Assembly (NCBI GenBank): GCA_049645705.1
Contig: JBARUK010000015.1
Location: forward strand, 62,001-126,000
Reading direction: 5' to 3'
From: JBGNFV01 sp049645705
Lineage (GTDB): Bacteria; Bacteroidota; Bacteroidia; Cytophagales; Cyclobacteriaceae
Length of the DNA stretch: 64,000 nucleotides
Part shown: in pieces, positions 52,310-60,947 of the stretch
Numbering within the stretch: position 1 is the first letter of the stretch
Layout: every line of letters begins with the position of its first letter
Program-made: the position numbers and the translations under genes
The notes under the pieces: model-generated
What the model was told of the DNA's origin: nothing
What the model saw: the letters and a program-made list of their open reading frames with translations, nothing else
The model's database searches: none

Positions 52310-55300
52310 TTACTTTTTGCTTATGCGTCTGGTAACGCGGTTTTCACCGTCATTGATCTCAAGGATATAGGTACCTACCGGCAGGCTTTCCAGCTCTACC
52401 GTTCTTTCGAAGCGGCGGCTTGTACGCATAGCATTTTCCTGCCATACTGTTTTGCCCTGCGTATCGTAGATCTTCATCTGCAGTTCGTTACCTAGTTCGT
52501 CAGTGTCTACTCTTATCACCATCTGATCCACTACCGGATTAGGATAGGCAATAACTTCGTCACCAAGTGCCAGCTCTTCAAGGCCGGTTATCTGCTCTTC
52601 ACCTATGACTATCTCGTTAGAAGTAGCCGTTTCGTTGCGGGCATTCTGGATGACTACTCTGTAAACGCCTGCTCCATCGGGATTGAATACAGCATCGGTA
52701 GCACCGGCTACGTCCTCACCGTCTTTCTGCCACTGGTAAGCCATGCCGAACTCCTCTACGAAAGCGACGTTGGTTCTGAGCTCTACCGGCTCTGTCTCGT
52801 CCTTCAGGTTAGAAGCTACATAGGCATTAGCAAACAACGGTACGTCTATCTGCGTGTAATATGTGCCATTACCGTGCGTACCTACAGCCACGTATCCGTC
52901 TGTAGGTCTTACGGCGATCATATCTACCCACACATTTCCTACTACGTCGGGGCTCTCCTGGCTCCACTGAGTACCGGAGGCCTGCAGGTTCTGGGTAGAA
53001 TACAAACCGATACTTGTACCGGCAAAGTAGATGGTCTCATCGCCATTAGGCAGTATAGAGACCCACCCTACAGAAGGACCATTACCGGAACCATTGGTTC
53101 TTTCTTCCAGGTTACCGGCTATGCTTACCCAGTTCTGTCCACCATCTGTAGAGTTGAAGATACTGACCACACCGTAGTTACTAAATACGACGATGATATT
53201 ATCTGCATCACGCGGATCAACTGCTACGCAGCTTACGAACCCACCTTCGGGGAAGCTTTCATCAGTGATCTCGATCACGTTATTAGAATCTTCAAATACG
53301 TTCGGTGCTTTGAATACACGCCCGCGATTGGTACCCCAGACAAGCTGGTTAGCGGGAGTTATAGAGGCATCCAGGGTTGTTACGTATCCCATGCCGCTGG
53401 TAGTGGCATTAGATATGGTCCTGTAGTCACTACCCGAAGGGTTGGTACGAACATCGTCGGTATAAAACACCTTGTTATTGGCTCCTATGTAGAAGCGGTT
53501 CTGATGTACAGGGTCTGACTCGAACGGGTTTACGAACAGCAGTTCGGAAGGATCACCCTGGCCTGACGGCGGTATCACTTCCAGTGCGTCGTATACATTA
53601 TCTTCTTCGTTCAGGATAAACCGTAGTATGAATCCGTACTGGCTTGAGGTAAAGATGGAGTTGTAGTTGAAACGGACATAAGCTCCGTCACCACCACTGC
53701 CCTGTACCCAGGGGTCCTCAGCATCTTCTGTGAAGGTAAGGTAGGAGCTGTTATCCTGCATACCACCGCCCATGGAGGCACTACCGGCATTTACCTCGTC
53801 TATGCCTATGCTGTAGAACTGGCTGGTAATATACCCTGTGCTCAGGGTTGTCCAGTCGATGACTGTTCTGTCTACTACCTCGTTTTGTTCGTCGCGAATG
53901 ACGGTCGTATCTGCCTTCAGATTATCTACTGTACGGCTCACCCCGCCATCATGCGATGATAGCATGGCATTTGGATCGTTAGGGTAGAATACGATACTGT
54001 GCTGATCAGGATGATGGTTAAACGCGGGAGTAGCAGAACCCTGAAGGGCACCATCCAGCGAGTAGCCACCTACATACTGTATAAGCGAGTCTGACCTGAA
54101 TGCGTCAGTGGTACGGTAGAGGTTGGTTCCCCCCAGGTATACAACCTCAGGTTGTGCAGGGTGCACCTCTAATACCATATTGTAAGAGCCCTGAAGGTTC
54201 AGTGACAGCAGCTCAGGAGATAGCGAAGGCAGGTTTGCCGAGCGGTCGTCGTAAGTAGTATCGGTCATGTCCAGTACCAGCAGGCTGTTATTGTCGCCGC
54301 TGATGTTGGTAAAGAACCATACTTCATCAGGGTTGCTCGGGTTGATCTCCACTATGGTACGATCGAAAGAAGGCGCCTGGCCGATGGCATCCGGGGTAAT
54401 ATCCGTCCAGTTGGTACCGTCGGTAGACGTGAAGAAGCCTGAAACAGGATCATCTTCGGCCGACAGGCGGCTGATGCTGGCAAACATACGACCGCTTTCA
54501 TCGATCTTAATATCAGAATAACGTGCCAGGGCATTTACATCGTCGCCACCGAGCACCCACTCGTATGTGCTAAAGCCATTGGTGGTACGGATAATACCTC
54601 CCAGTACGGCTGCATACACTTCATCTGTAGCAGATGATGTAGTAGGGTCTATCGCCAGTGAGTTCACATAGCGGAAAGGTGTATTGGAATCGGTGTTATG
54701 TCCAACGCTTGTAGATGGAATAACAGCCCAGCTCTGGCCTCCGTCATCGGAGCGATAGATACCATCGCCGCGGTAGATGGCACCGCCTTTACTGGCAGAG
54801 TTGAAGAAGGTGGACTCACCCGTACCGTAGTACCAGGTAGAGTTATTGCCGCTCCGGGTATCCTGTACCAGGCAGTTTACACTGGGAAACTGCTCCTTGG
54901 TGGTGGTACGGGTCCAGGTCTGGCCTGAGTTAGTAGTACGCCACATACCGCCGGACACCCCGCCTGCCAGTATGGTATTACCACTGGCATCCGATACATC
55001 GATACCCAGCGCACGGGTACGCCCGCCAATGTTTACAGGGCCACGATCGGCCCAGTCTACCTGCTGTACTTTGGCACTGCTGCCGTCCTTGCTCAGTCCC
55101 AGCAAGCCCTGGCTTACAGGCAGTGTCCTGGAAAATTCCAGCTCTTTCTGCTTGATATTTTCGGGAATAATACCGGTGATAGGTGAGCGGAGTTTATCGA
55201 AACGGAAGTTTGCCCGCCCGGCAGGATCATCTTTGGACCCATACATGTACTTCTGCCCTTCGAAGGCTTCTGTTAACCGGCTATCGACACCGGAAGGTCC

Positions 55301-55408
55301 GTTTGCGGTTCTAAATTCGGTTGTGTCCGGAAGGCCGGTATAAATGCCAAGCCCGCCCACTACCAGGCCAAGGCCCAGAGAGATCACTTTTGCAGTCCTT
55401 TTCATCAA
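52310..55408 (-). CDS. Large secreted beta-propeller (BNR/sortilin-like) protein with T9SS type A sorting domain
   Basis: 1032 residues: signal peptide, then repeated propeller blades with Asp-box motifs (SGGMWRTTNSGQTWTR, DGIYRSDDGGQSWAVI, GVVSIFNSTDGGQNWVSI, IGLYSTQNLQASGTQW), an Ig-like domain (AYQWQKDGEDVAGATDAVFN near 910), and the C-terminal sorting domain (VIAYPNPVVDQMVIRVD, then VGTYILEINDGENRV). The propeller resembles VPS10/sortilin-type folds of T9SS substrates; enzymatic activity is not evident. Secreted by the Por system. Confidence 0.87.
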   Translation of the reverse strand: MMKRTAKVISLGLGLVVGGLGIYTGLPDTTEFRTANGPSGVDSRLTEAFEGQKYMYGSKDDPAGRANFRFDKLRSPITGIIPENIKQKELEFSRTLPVSQGLLGLSKDGSSAKVQQVDWADRGPVNIGGRTRALGIDVSDASGNTILAGGVSGGMWRTTNSGQTWTRTTTKEQFPSVNCLVQDTRSGNNSTWYYGTGESTFFNSASKGGAIYRGDGIYRSDDGGQSWAVIPSTSVGHNTDSNTPFRYVNSLAIDPTTSSATDEVYAAVLGGIIRTTNGFSTYEWVLGGDDVNALARYSDIKIDESGRMFASISRLSAEDDPVSGFFTSTDGTNWTDITPDAIGQAPSFDRTIVEINPSNPDEVWFFTNISGDNNSLLVLDMTDTTYDDRSANLPSLSPELLSLNLQGSYNMVLEVHPAQPEVVYLGGTNLYRTTDAFRSDSLIQYVGGYSLDGALQGSATPAFNHHPDQHSIVFYPNDPNAMLSSHDGGVSRTVDNLKADTTVIRDEQNEVVDRTVIDWTTLSTGYITSQFYSIGIDEVNAGSASMGGGMQDNSSYLTFTEDAEDPWVQGSGGDGAYVRFNYNSIFTSSQYGFILRFILNEEDNVYDALEVIPPSGQGDPSELLFVNPFESDPVHQNRFYIGANNKVFYTDDVRTNPSGSDYRTISNATTSGMGYVTTLDASITPANQLVWGTNRGRVFKAPNVFEDSNNVIEITDESFPEGGFVSCVAVDPRDADNIIVVFSNYGVVSIFNSTDGGQNWVSIAGNLEERTNGSGNGPSVGWVSILPNGDETIYFAGTSIGLYSTQNLQASGTQWSQESPDVVGNVWVDMIAVRPTDGYVAVGTHGNGTYYTQIDVPLFANAYVASNLKDETEPVELRTNVAFVEEFGMAYQWQKDGEDVAGATDAVFNPDGAGVYRVVIQNARNETATSNEIVIGEEQITGLEELALGDEVIAYPNPVVDQMVIRVDTDELGNELQMKIYDTQGKTVWQENAMRTSRRFERTVELESLPVGTYILEINDGENRVTRRISKK

Positions 55409-55418
55409 TTCTATATCG

Positions 55419-55865
55419 CTACTTTGCTACCGTTTTTACGTATTTGACAATTTTCACATCTTCATCCCTGTATCCTTCGAACGCGGGCCTTACCTCCAGC
55501 ATCATAGAACGGCCTTCAGTCCACATATCACTTTCTGCACCTACTATTTTCAGTGTATCACCTTCCAGCGGAAAGCCATATGCATAGTTGGGCCCGTAGC
55601 CTCTTACTTCTTCCACCACCGCCATGGCACCATCGTCTGACACATCGATGATATCTGCCATGATACGACAGGCACCCCGGCTAATGTCGGGCGTCTTTCC
55701 AGTATCAGACAGTTTGTCATCTGTGCTGATACCGGTCGGAGCCTGGCCTGATTTGTAAGCAGGCTCCTGCTCATCGTCTGATTTTGATTGAGAAGTGTTC
55801 TGACACCCGGCCAGGATAATAAATCCTGTTACTAAAATGCCGAGACAGCTAAGCTTTACGTTCAT
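55419..55865 (-). CDS. Lipoprotein of unknown function
   Basis: 148 residues with signal and lipobox ILAGC (Cys at 21), a Ser/Asp/Gln-rich linker (about 22-60), and a beta-rich C-terminal domain with DGAMAVVEEVRGYGPNYAYG and EGDTLKIV, perhaps a small OB-like fold. Family not recognised. Just upstream (10 bases) of the large propeller gene on the same strand, so likely co-transcribed. Confidence 0.7.
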   Translation of the reverse strand: MNVKLSCLGILVTGFIILAGCQNTSQSKSDDEQEPAYKSGQAPTGISTDDKLSDTGKTPDISRGACRIMADIIDVSDDGAMAVVEEVRGYGPNYAYGFPLEGDTLKIVGAESDMWTEGRSMMLEVRPAFEGYRDEDVKIVKYVKTVAK

Positions 55866-55982
55866 ACAGAATGAATTAAAGCTAGCAAGATACTACATTT
55901 CTAAAGGGCTTAGAGTGAACCTGTAATGTTTTTTGAAGAACAAAAAGAACTAAACCATGATTTAGTAGTATTTAACCGAAGA

Positions 55983-56660
55983 TTACTTTTTACGCCCGCG
56001 TGTCATCTCTTTTTTGCCGGGAGGACCAGGTAAGTTTTCTACAGAAAGTCCCGCTTTTTTCAGAGAGCGCTTGAATCTGCCTTGTGCACAGTAAGTTACG
56101 AGTATTCCACCATCAGCCATCTGGTCTGCTACCTTACAGATCAGATCCTCGTCCCAGAGTTCTTCCTGCTTATTGGGGGCAAAGGCATCGAAAAACACCA
56201 CGTGGTACTTATGGTCACTTTGGAAGTCTTCCAGGCGAAGCTTTCGCTTTTCCAGCCGAAAATGTGTTGAAACAGACTGCAGACTGTCCCATTCTGCCTT
56301 GTGCAGCCGGATAAAGGTATCTGCCAGGGCGGGATCAGGATTGATAAGGCCCGGGTAGTTGAGCTGACGGTATAGGTCTTCGGGCAGGGGGAAGGGCTCC
56401 AGGGTAGTATAGTGTACGGGGATAAGAAACTTCTCAGCCTGTTGCTGGCAAAGCAGGGCATTAAGCCCCGTGCCGAAACCTACCTCCAGCACCCGCACCG
56501 GCCTCTCTTCGGTATGAGAAAAGACCGGCAGAAGGCCATGCTTAATGAATACGTGGCGCGACTCGGTAAGGGCACCGTGGGAGGAGTGATAGGTCTCGTT
56601 CATTCCCGGCAGATAAAGGGAATGCGAACCGTCATCGGTGACTATGAGCCTGATCTCCAT
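55983..56660 (-). CDS. mnmD: MnmD-type tRNA 5-aminomethyl-2-thiouridine methyltransferase
   Basis: 225 residues, the methyltransferase half of MnmC as a single-domain protein: SLYLPGMNETYHSSHGALTE, the SAM loop RVLEVGFGTGLNALLC, and the acidic VVFFDAFAPNKQEELWDEDL motif, with a basic C-terminal tail. It forms mnm5s2U34 in the tRNA wobble position. The oxidase domain of full MnmC is absent, as in Gram-positive MnmM/MnmD-type enzymes. The gene starts 2 bases after the ispF stop codon. Confidence 0.88.
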   Translation of the reverse strand: MEIRLIVTDDGSHSLYLPGMNETYHSSHGALTESRHVFIKHGLLPVFSHTEERPVRVLEVGFGTGLNALLCQQQAEKFLIPVHYTTLEPFPLPEDLYRQLNYPGLINPDPALADTFIRLHKAEWDSLQSVSTHFRLEKRKLRLEDFQSDHKYHVVFFDAFAPNKQEELWDEDLICKVADQMADGGILVTYCAQGRFKRSLKKAGLSVENLPGPPGKKEMTRGRKK

Positions 56661-56662
56661 TT

Positions 56663-57178
56663 TCAGGCCTGGTATTCGCCTTCCAGGTGGGGCTTTTCAG
56701 TCTGGTAGATTAGCGCTACGGCATAGGCGGATATCCCCTCTTCTCTGCCTACAAAGCCCAACTGCTCGGTGGTGGTAGCTTTGATGGACAGATCGTTTTC
56801 CCGAATGGCCATGACCTTGCACAGAACGCTTTTCATCTCGTCGATATGAGGGTTCAGTTTAGGCTGCTGCAGGCAGACAGTGGTATCCAGGTTACCTACT
56901 TCGTAGCCTTTGCTCCTGATCAGGTCCATGACTTCGGCCAGTAGCTTTTTGCTGTCGATCCCTTTGTATTTAGGGTCTTTATCGGAAAAATGATACCCGA
57001 TGTCCCTGAGGTTAGCAGCCCCGAGCAGCGCATCGCAGATGACATGTATGAGTACATCGGCATCGGAGTGGCCGAAAGGACCATGTGTATGCTCCAGTTG
57101 TATACCGCCCAGCCAGAAGGGATGTCCCTCCTTCATGGCGTGGACGTCGTAGCCAAATCCTATTCTGAACGGGTTCAT
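56663..57178 (-). CDS. ispF: 2-C-methyl-D-erythritol 2,4-cyclodiphosphate synthase
   Basis: 171 residues with the zinc-binding and substrate motifs GFGYDVHAM (Asp, His), GHSDADVLIHVICDALLGAA and DIGYHFSDKDPKYKGIDSK, and the closing KATTTEQLGFVGREEGI. Fifth step of the MEP isoprenoid pathway. The length (171 aa) is slightly long at the C-terminus. Its ATG overlaps the stop of the upstream protease gene (4 bases). Confidence 0.96.
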   Translation of the reverse strand: MNPFRIGFGYDVHAMKEGHPFWLGGIQLEHTHGPFGHSDADVLIHVICDALLGAANLRDIGYHFSDKDPKYKGIDSKKLLAEVMDLIRSKGYEVGNLDTTVCLQQPKLNPHIDEMKSVLCKVMAIRENDLSIKATTTEQLGFVGREEGISAYAVALIYQTEKPHLEGEYQA

Positions 57179-58410
57179 TTTGCGTGATAGTATAATACGG
57201 AACTGTTCTCGGGTCGTAGTATCTTTTTGGCCATATTCTGTACGCCTTCCACGGTCTGCTCCCTGATCTTCTGCGCTTCGGTATTGATCAGGTCCTCTCT
57301 GCCTATAGTGGCAAAGAAGGCTATGTTCATGGCCCGGCTCAGCAGCTCCCAGTCGTTATAGATGATGGTGGCTTCTGCCTGGTTCTTTACTTTCTGCAGC
57401 TCTTCTTCGCCCGGCCCGTGCTCTTTCAGTTCATCTATGACCGATTCAAGTGCCGCATCGGCTTCTTCATGACTTACGCCGTCGTTCATCTTTCCGCTTA
57501 TGACCATAAGGCCGGGATCGACGGAGCCGGTCACGTAGGCCTGCAGGCTATTGAACATCTGTTCCTTTTTCACCAGCCGAGAATAGATGCGGGAGCTGTC
57601 ACTCCTGCCTACCACATCGCTGGTCAGGTCAGCGGTATAATAGTCGTCACTGGTGCGCGGAGGCATGTGATACACTTTGTAAAGGGCATTCAGAGGCACC
57701 TCGCCACTGGTTTCTATTTTTCGTTTTTCGTTTTGCTGAGGCTCAGCAGGAAGGTTGCGCACGTATTTTTCACCGGGAGGGATAGGGCCGAACCATTTCT
57801 CTGACAGCTTTTTAACCTGGTCTACGGTTACGTTACCGGCTACTACCATGATGGCGTTATTGGGCAGGTAGTACTTATAGAAGAAGCGCTTTACGTCTTC
57901 CATGGTGGCGTCTTCTATATGGCTTATCTCCTTACCGATGGTAGACCAGCGATAGGGGTGTGTATTATAAGCTACAGGCCTTAGCTTCAGCCATACATCG
58001 CCGTAGGGGTTATTCAGGTAGCGCTGCTTGAACTCTTCGATCACCACTTTCTGCTGTACATCCAGCACCTTAGGGTCGAATGACAGGCTCATCATGCGAT
58101 CGCTTTCCAGCCAGAAGGCTGTTTCCAGGTTGGCCGCAGGCAGGGTCACGTAGTAGTTGGTTATGTCCGGGCTGGTAAAGGCATTGTTCTCCCCTCCTAC
58201 CTTCTGCAGTGGCTCGTCGTAGTTAGGTATGTTACCGGAACCGCCGAACATCAGGTGCTCGAAGAGGTGGGCAAAGCCTGTTTTGTCTTCCTGCTCATCC
58301 CGTGAACCTACGTTATAGAGTATATTGACAACTGCCAGCGGGGTATTTTCATCGGGGTGAACGTATACCTGCAGGCCGTTGCTAAGTGTGAATTTTTCGT
58401 ACTGGATCAT
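57175..58410 (-). CDS. M16-family zinc protease (pitrilysin-like)
   Basis: 411 residues with the inverted zinc motif HLFEHLMF (HxxEH) near residue 47 and a downstream Glu (VVIEEFKQRY) for the third ligand. Beginning FTLSNGLQVYVHPDENTPLA and containing ALYKVYHMPP are usual for bacterial M16B peptidases. Single-unit form of about half the length of pitrilysin; such proteins often work in pairs, but no second copy is in the window. No signal peptide. Confidence 0.9.
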   Translation of the reverse strand: MIQYEKFTLSNGLQVYVHPDENTPLAVVNILYNVGSRDEQEDKTGFAHLFEHLMFGGSGNIPNYDEPLQKVGGENNAFTSPDITNYYVTLPAANLETAFWLESDRMMSLSFDPKVLDVQQKVVIEEFKQRYLNNPYGDVWLKLRPVAYNTHPYRWSTIGKEISHIEDATMEDVKRFFYKYYLPNNAIMVVAGNVTVDQVKKLSEKWFGPIPPGEKYVRNLPAEPQQNEKRKIETSGEVPLNALYKVYHMPPRTSDDYYTADLTSDVVGRSDSSRIYSRLVKKEQMFNSLQAYVTGSVDPGLMVISGKMNDGVSHEEADAALESVIDELKEHGPGEEELQKVKNQAEATIIYNDWELLSRAMNIAFFATIGREDLINTEAQKIREQTVEGVQNMAKKILRPENSSVLYYHAK

Positions 58411-58580
58411 ATTGTTCAGTCTGGTCAGTCGCTACAAAAATAGAAATATAAGGGAGAATACGGTAGAAGCCGCCGGAATGATGTGATTTATAGAAATATC
58501 TGAAAGGAACGACCAGGGACTGAGGGGCGCGGGGACCTGGTGGCAGAGGAAGGCTTTGAAAAATAAAAGTAAGGCTCATA

Positions 58581-58607
58581 AAAAAGGGAAGAAATTGATC
58601 TTCCCTT
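58581..58607 (-). terminator. Terminator after precursor B1
   Basis: Stem AAGGGAAGA / TCTTCCCTT with a six- to seven-base loop and, on the minus strand, a T run. Confidence 0.75.
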
Positions 58608-58620
58608 CTCTATTATCTCA

Positions 58621-58782
58621 TTAGTGGATAACACAGCTTGTATTACCACAAGTGCGACCACCACCGGAGGCTCCACCATAGCAACTGTTGGTATTACCAC
58701 CCTTAATAACATTGCTTTCTTTAGCCAGATCAGTTACGAAGCTCTGGATCTTAAGAGATGATAGTTTAACTTTAGTATTCAT
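58621..58782 (-). CDS. Lanthipeptide precursor B1
   Basis: A 53-residue peptide from ATG 58782. Leader: MNTKVKLSSLKIQSFVTDLA, then KESNVIKGG. The core NTNSCYGGASGGGRTCGNTS ends CVIH, with three Cys and about six Ser/Thr and a Gly-rich middle. The leader matches array members A4 and A5 (SFVTD, KGG), although the locus is 34 kb from the modification genes. A single gene with its own terminator; the upstream frame to 58833 is rejected because the conserved leader begins at MNTK. Confidence 0.87.
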   Translation of the reverse strand: MNTKVKLSSLKIQSFVTDLAKESNVIKGGNTNSCYGGASGGGRTCGNTSCVIH

Positions 58783-58865
58783 AGTGTAAATGTTGTTGAT
58801 AATTAATGTACTATAATAACAAATATCCCTCAATAAGCCATTAGGTAAACTGAAAAATGTTTCGG

Positions 58866-59435
58866 TTAGTCGACTTTAATTATCCTTTCCGGCAGGTACC
58901 GGAAAATGCACCCGAACAGGACAGCCACCACTATAAATACGAGACCAAACACCAGACCCATTAAAGATGATGCAGGCTTAATCGCCGGGTAGTGTTTCTG
59001 CAAGTCCGTGAGTTTTTGTATGCCTTTTTCGTAGTTGTAATCTTCAGGATGGAGGGAAAAAAGACCGCAATCTGAAGTAATTCTGTAATTTCCGGGTGAG
59101 GAATGAACAAAGACCAGGTATTCACCTCCTACTGTAGGTAAACCGCCCGTACAGGCATAATCAAAATTAACTGTGACCTGATCATGCGATGGGTCACCTT
59201 TATACAAAGCAGATATATCAAACAGAACTTCCTCTTCCTTACCCATTGCATAAGCATGAGCAGATGGTACCCGGATCAGCTTTCCCTGAAAGATCATTCC
59301 AGTATACTTATCGTTCATCCGCTGCTCCACTGTGAAGTTGACACACTGGCAGGCCTGAGATCCGAAAGGAAGAAAACAGGCTACGATCAGCAGCAGGGTA
59401 CGCAATTTTGCTATATGATCATTTCGTTTCACCAT
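58866..59435 (-). CDS. Exported Cys-rich (TIMP/NTR-like N-terminus) protein with C-terminal membrane anchor
   Basis: About 189 residues from ATG 59435: signal peptide ending SQAC, then CQCVNFTVEQRMNDKYTGMI, in which the mature N-terminal CxC and the following GKLIRV strand resemble the NTR/TIMP-like fold. A membrane helix near the C-terminus (SLMGLVFGLVFIVVAVLFG) may anchor it. An earlier ATG at 59492 adds 19 residues that do not suit a signal peptide. Family function is unknown. It lies between precursor B1 and a broken gene. Confidence 0.65.
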   Translation of the reverse strand: MVKRNDHIAKLRTLLLIVACFLPFGSQACQCVNFTVEQRMNDKYTGMIFQGKLIRVPSAHAYAMGKEEEVLFDISALYKGDPSHDQVTVNFDYACTGGLPTVGGEYLVFVHSSPGNYRITSDCGLFSLHPEDYNYEKGIQKLTDLQKHYPAIKPASSLMGLVFGLVFIVVAVLFGCIFRYLPERIIKVD

Positions 59436-59482
59436 CTGTTGCACCTTGCGTTTCGGTATAAAATCCGCATGTAAAATAGTAG

Positions 59483-60193
59483 ATAATTTCATACCATGCA
59501 GGCCTGGAGCGGGAAGCCGACCTTATGGGAGCTAAACCTGCCAGCTATGCCGACCCTCAGGAGGAACGGGCAGCGCTCAGCAGTAATGGGGCTTCACCCG
59601 GAAAGGGACCCGTCCAAAGGCTGATCGGGTTTGAGGTAGAAGCACAGGAGTCTGTATATGGGCCTGCCCTATCGGCGGTTACGCTCAATAAGGGTAAAAA
59701 CGATGCCGTCAAAAATACAAACCACTCCCTGTACGGGGGCCTGCCTTATGATACAGCAAGTGGAGGGAGTGACAAGAAAGGAGAGGCCTCATTTAAGCTA
59801 ACTACAGACTATAGAGTCATTCTCTCCACGGAACCCATAAGAGCCAAACTAGCCGTCCTGGGTAAGCTGAACCCGGCCGACACAAAGGCCGCCAATCCTC
59901 ACAGCAACCTTGAGTATGTTACCTCTCCAATGAACGAATTGGCCGCAGGAGCAGACAAAACCATAGGAGATGTAGCGAGCAAAATGGCCTCTCATGCTTC
60001 TTCCACCTACGGGAAGGCATCTGCTAATACGGGCTCAAAATTAGATTCCCCCTCCGGCCCGCAAGGAATATCTACATACCAGGAAGTAGTAGCTGGGAAG
60101 ATTACAGAGATTAAAGATCCTTTCTTTACAATGCATATCCTTAAAAAAACAAAAAGCACCCGTGAGGGTGCTTTTCTTATCATATTTATATAA
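59483..60193 (+). pseudogene. Remnant of a DUF4157-type (eCIS-associated) protein
   Basis: The frame opens after a stop at 59480-59482 with YHAGLEREADLMGAKPAS, which matches the end of the DUF4157 domain (GLEREADxMGxKA) whose HExxH-bearing N-terminus is missing. It then has an effector-like region, QRLIGFEVEAQESVYG and later NLEYVTSPMNELA, faintly like amidoligase-type effectors (guess). The 3' end is also abnormal: the last 16 codons run through the terminator hairpin of precursor B2 (60152-60178). The first ATG in frame is at 59525. Both ends point to a gene fragment; it may still be translated. Confidence 0.55.
60152..60178 (-). terminator. Terminator after precursor B2
   Basis: Stem AAAAGCACCC / GGGTGCTTTT with a 4-base loop and T runs on both strands, 23 bases past the B2 stop codon. 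Confidence 0.9.
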
Positions 60194-60197
60194 AGCC

Positions 60198-60356
60198 TTA
60201 GTGTGAGTGAAAACACACATCAGGTCCTTCAGTACAAACACCTGCGGGACTCCAGGTAGCTCCACCTTTTACCTTTAATTGATCTTTACCCTGAACAGGT
60301 ATAGCAGTAACAAATGAAGCAATCTGCAGAGGCTTTAGACTTGTTTTCTTTTTCAT
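60198..60356 (-). CDS. Lanthipeptide precursor B2
   Basis: A 52-residue peptide. Leader: MKKKTSLKPLQIASFVTAIP, then VQGKDQLKVKGG. The core ATWSPAGVCTEGPDVCFHSH has two Cys and four Ser/Thr, a size and layout like two-ring lanthipeptides such as the Bacteroidota pinensins; that comparison is from memory and needs a sequence search. The leader has the longest spacer between SFV and GG. A single gene with its own terminator. Short enough to be missed by length filters. Confidence 0.87.
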   Translation of the reverse strand: MKKKTSLKPLQIASFVTAIPVQGKDQLKVKGGATWSPAGVCTEGPDVCFHSH

Positions 60357-60525
60357 AAACGAAGATAAATTTGATTAATTATCATAACAATATACAAAAA
60401 GTATACTAATATTTAACTTTTAAAGGCAATTATTCTAAAATATCTGATTTTAAAAACATGTCATGTCTAACTTATTTCACCGTTTTTATACGCTTCTCCT
60501 TCAAAAATAAATTATAAGGCCTTCA

Positions 60526-60557
60526 TTGCTTTCCTCATAAAACTATCTATATCTTTG
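60526..60557 (+). promoter_or_regulatory. Promoter of the arginine operon leader
   Basis: TTG at 60526-60528, 21-base spacer, TATCTTTG at 60550-60557: an exact Bacteroidota promoter. Transcription would start within a few bases of the leader-peptide ATG at 60565. Confidence 0.65.
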
Positions 60558-60564
60558 TCTATCA

Positions 60565-60663
60565 ATGGCTAAGCAAAGCACACATATCACTTCACTACGT
60601 ACTGCAGGTTCCTTTCCTGCGGCGGTGACGGCTATGCCATTTGCCCGGACACGGCGGCCCTAA
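60565..60663 (+). CDS. Possible arginine leader peptide (attenuation)
   Basis: A 32-residue frame starting MAKQSTHITSLRTAGSFPAA and ending FARTRRP, with three Arg in the last five residues, just downstream of a consensus promoter and 285 bases ahead of the first gene of an arginine operon. The following leader contains several hairpins (GCAGG/CCTGC at about 60604-60620, GGAC/GTCC around 60647-60670, CAGAGGT/ACCTCTG at about 60682-60700) and a terminator-like AATGGG/CCCATT-TTT at 60904-60936. This is the arrangement of ribosome-mediated attenuation, but the Arg run is short. Confidence 0.45.
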   Translation: MAKQSTHITSLRTAGSFPAAVTAMPFARTRRP

Positions 60664-60947
60664 GGGGTCCTTATCTTTGTGCAGAGGTTATGTACCTCTG
60701 TCTGCTCCATCTATTTTTCTCCTCTAGTATTCTCTTTTCTGTTGTCATACGGGCTTCAGAAATGATCTACCCGGACTACAGATGATACATACCTATCATT
60801 CTATATATACTCCTTCATATTCTCCGGCTCCGGGCCGGAACAGCTTCCCTATGCCTGCTCTGCGACGGCAGCGCTAATACCCCTTCCCCAATTACTGGCT
60901 CTGAATGGGCCAAACACCAACGTATTTCCCATTTTTCTACTGATCCG
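60664..60947 (+). promoter_or_regulatory. Structured leader of the arginine operon
   Basis: 285 untranslated bases with possible alternative hairpins and a weak terminator (AATGGG at 60904-60909, CCCATT at 60928-60933 followed by T) 12 bases before the first gene. A second TATCTTTG lies at 60672-60679 and could be an internal promoter, though its TTTG is 28 bases upstream. Fits attenuation or an RNA-binding control; not proven. Confidence 0.4.

Noticed and set aside
52310..55408. Reading the propeller protein as a sialidase or glycoside hydrolase
   Set aside because: Asp-box repeats alone do not show catalysis; no sialidase arginine triad could be identified.
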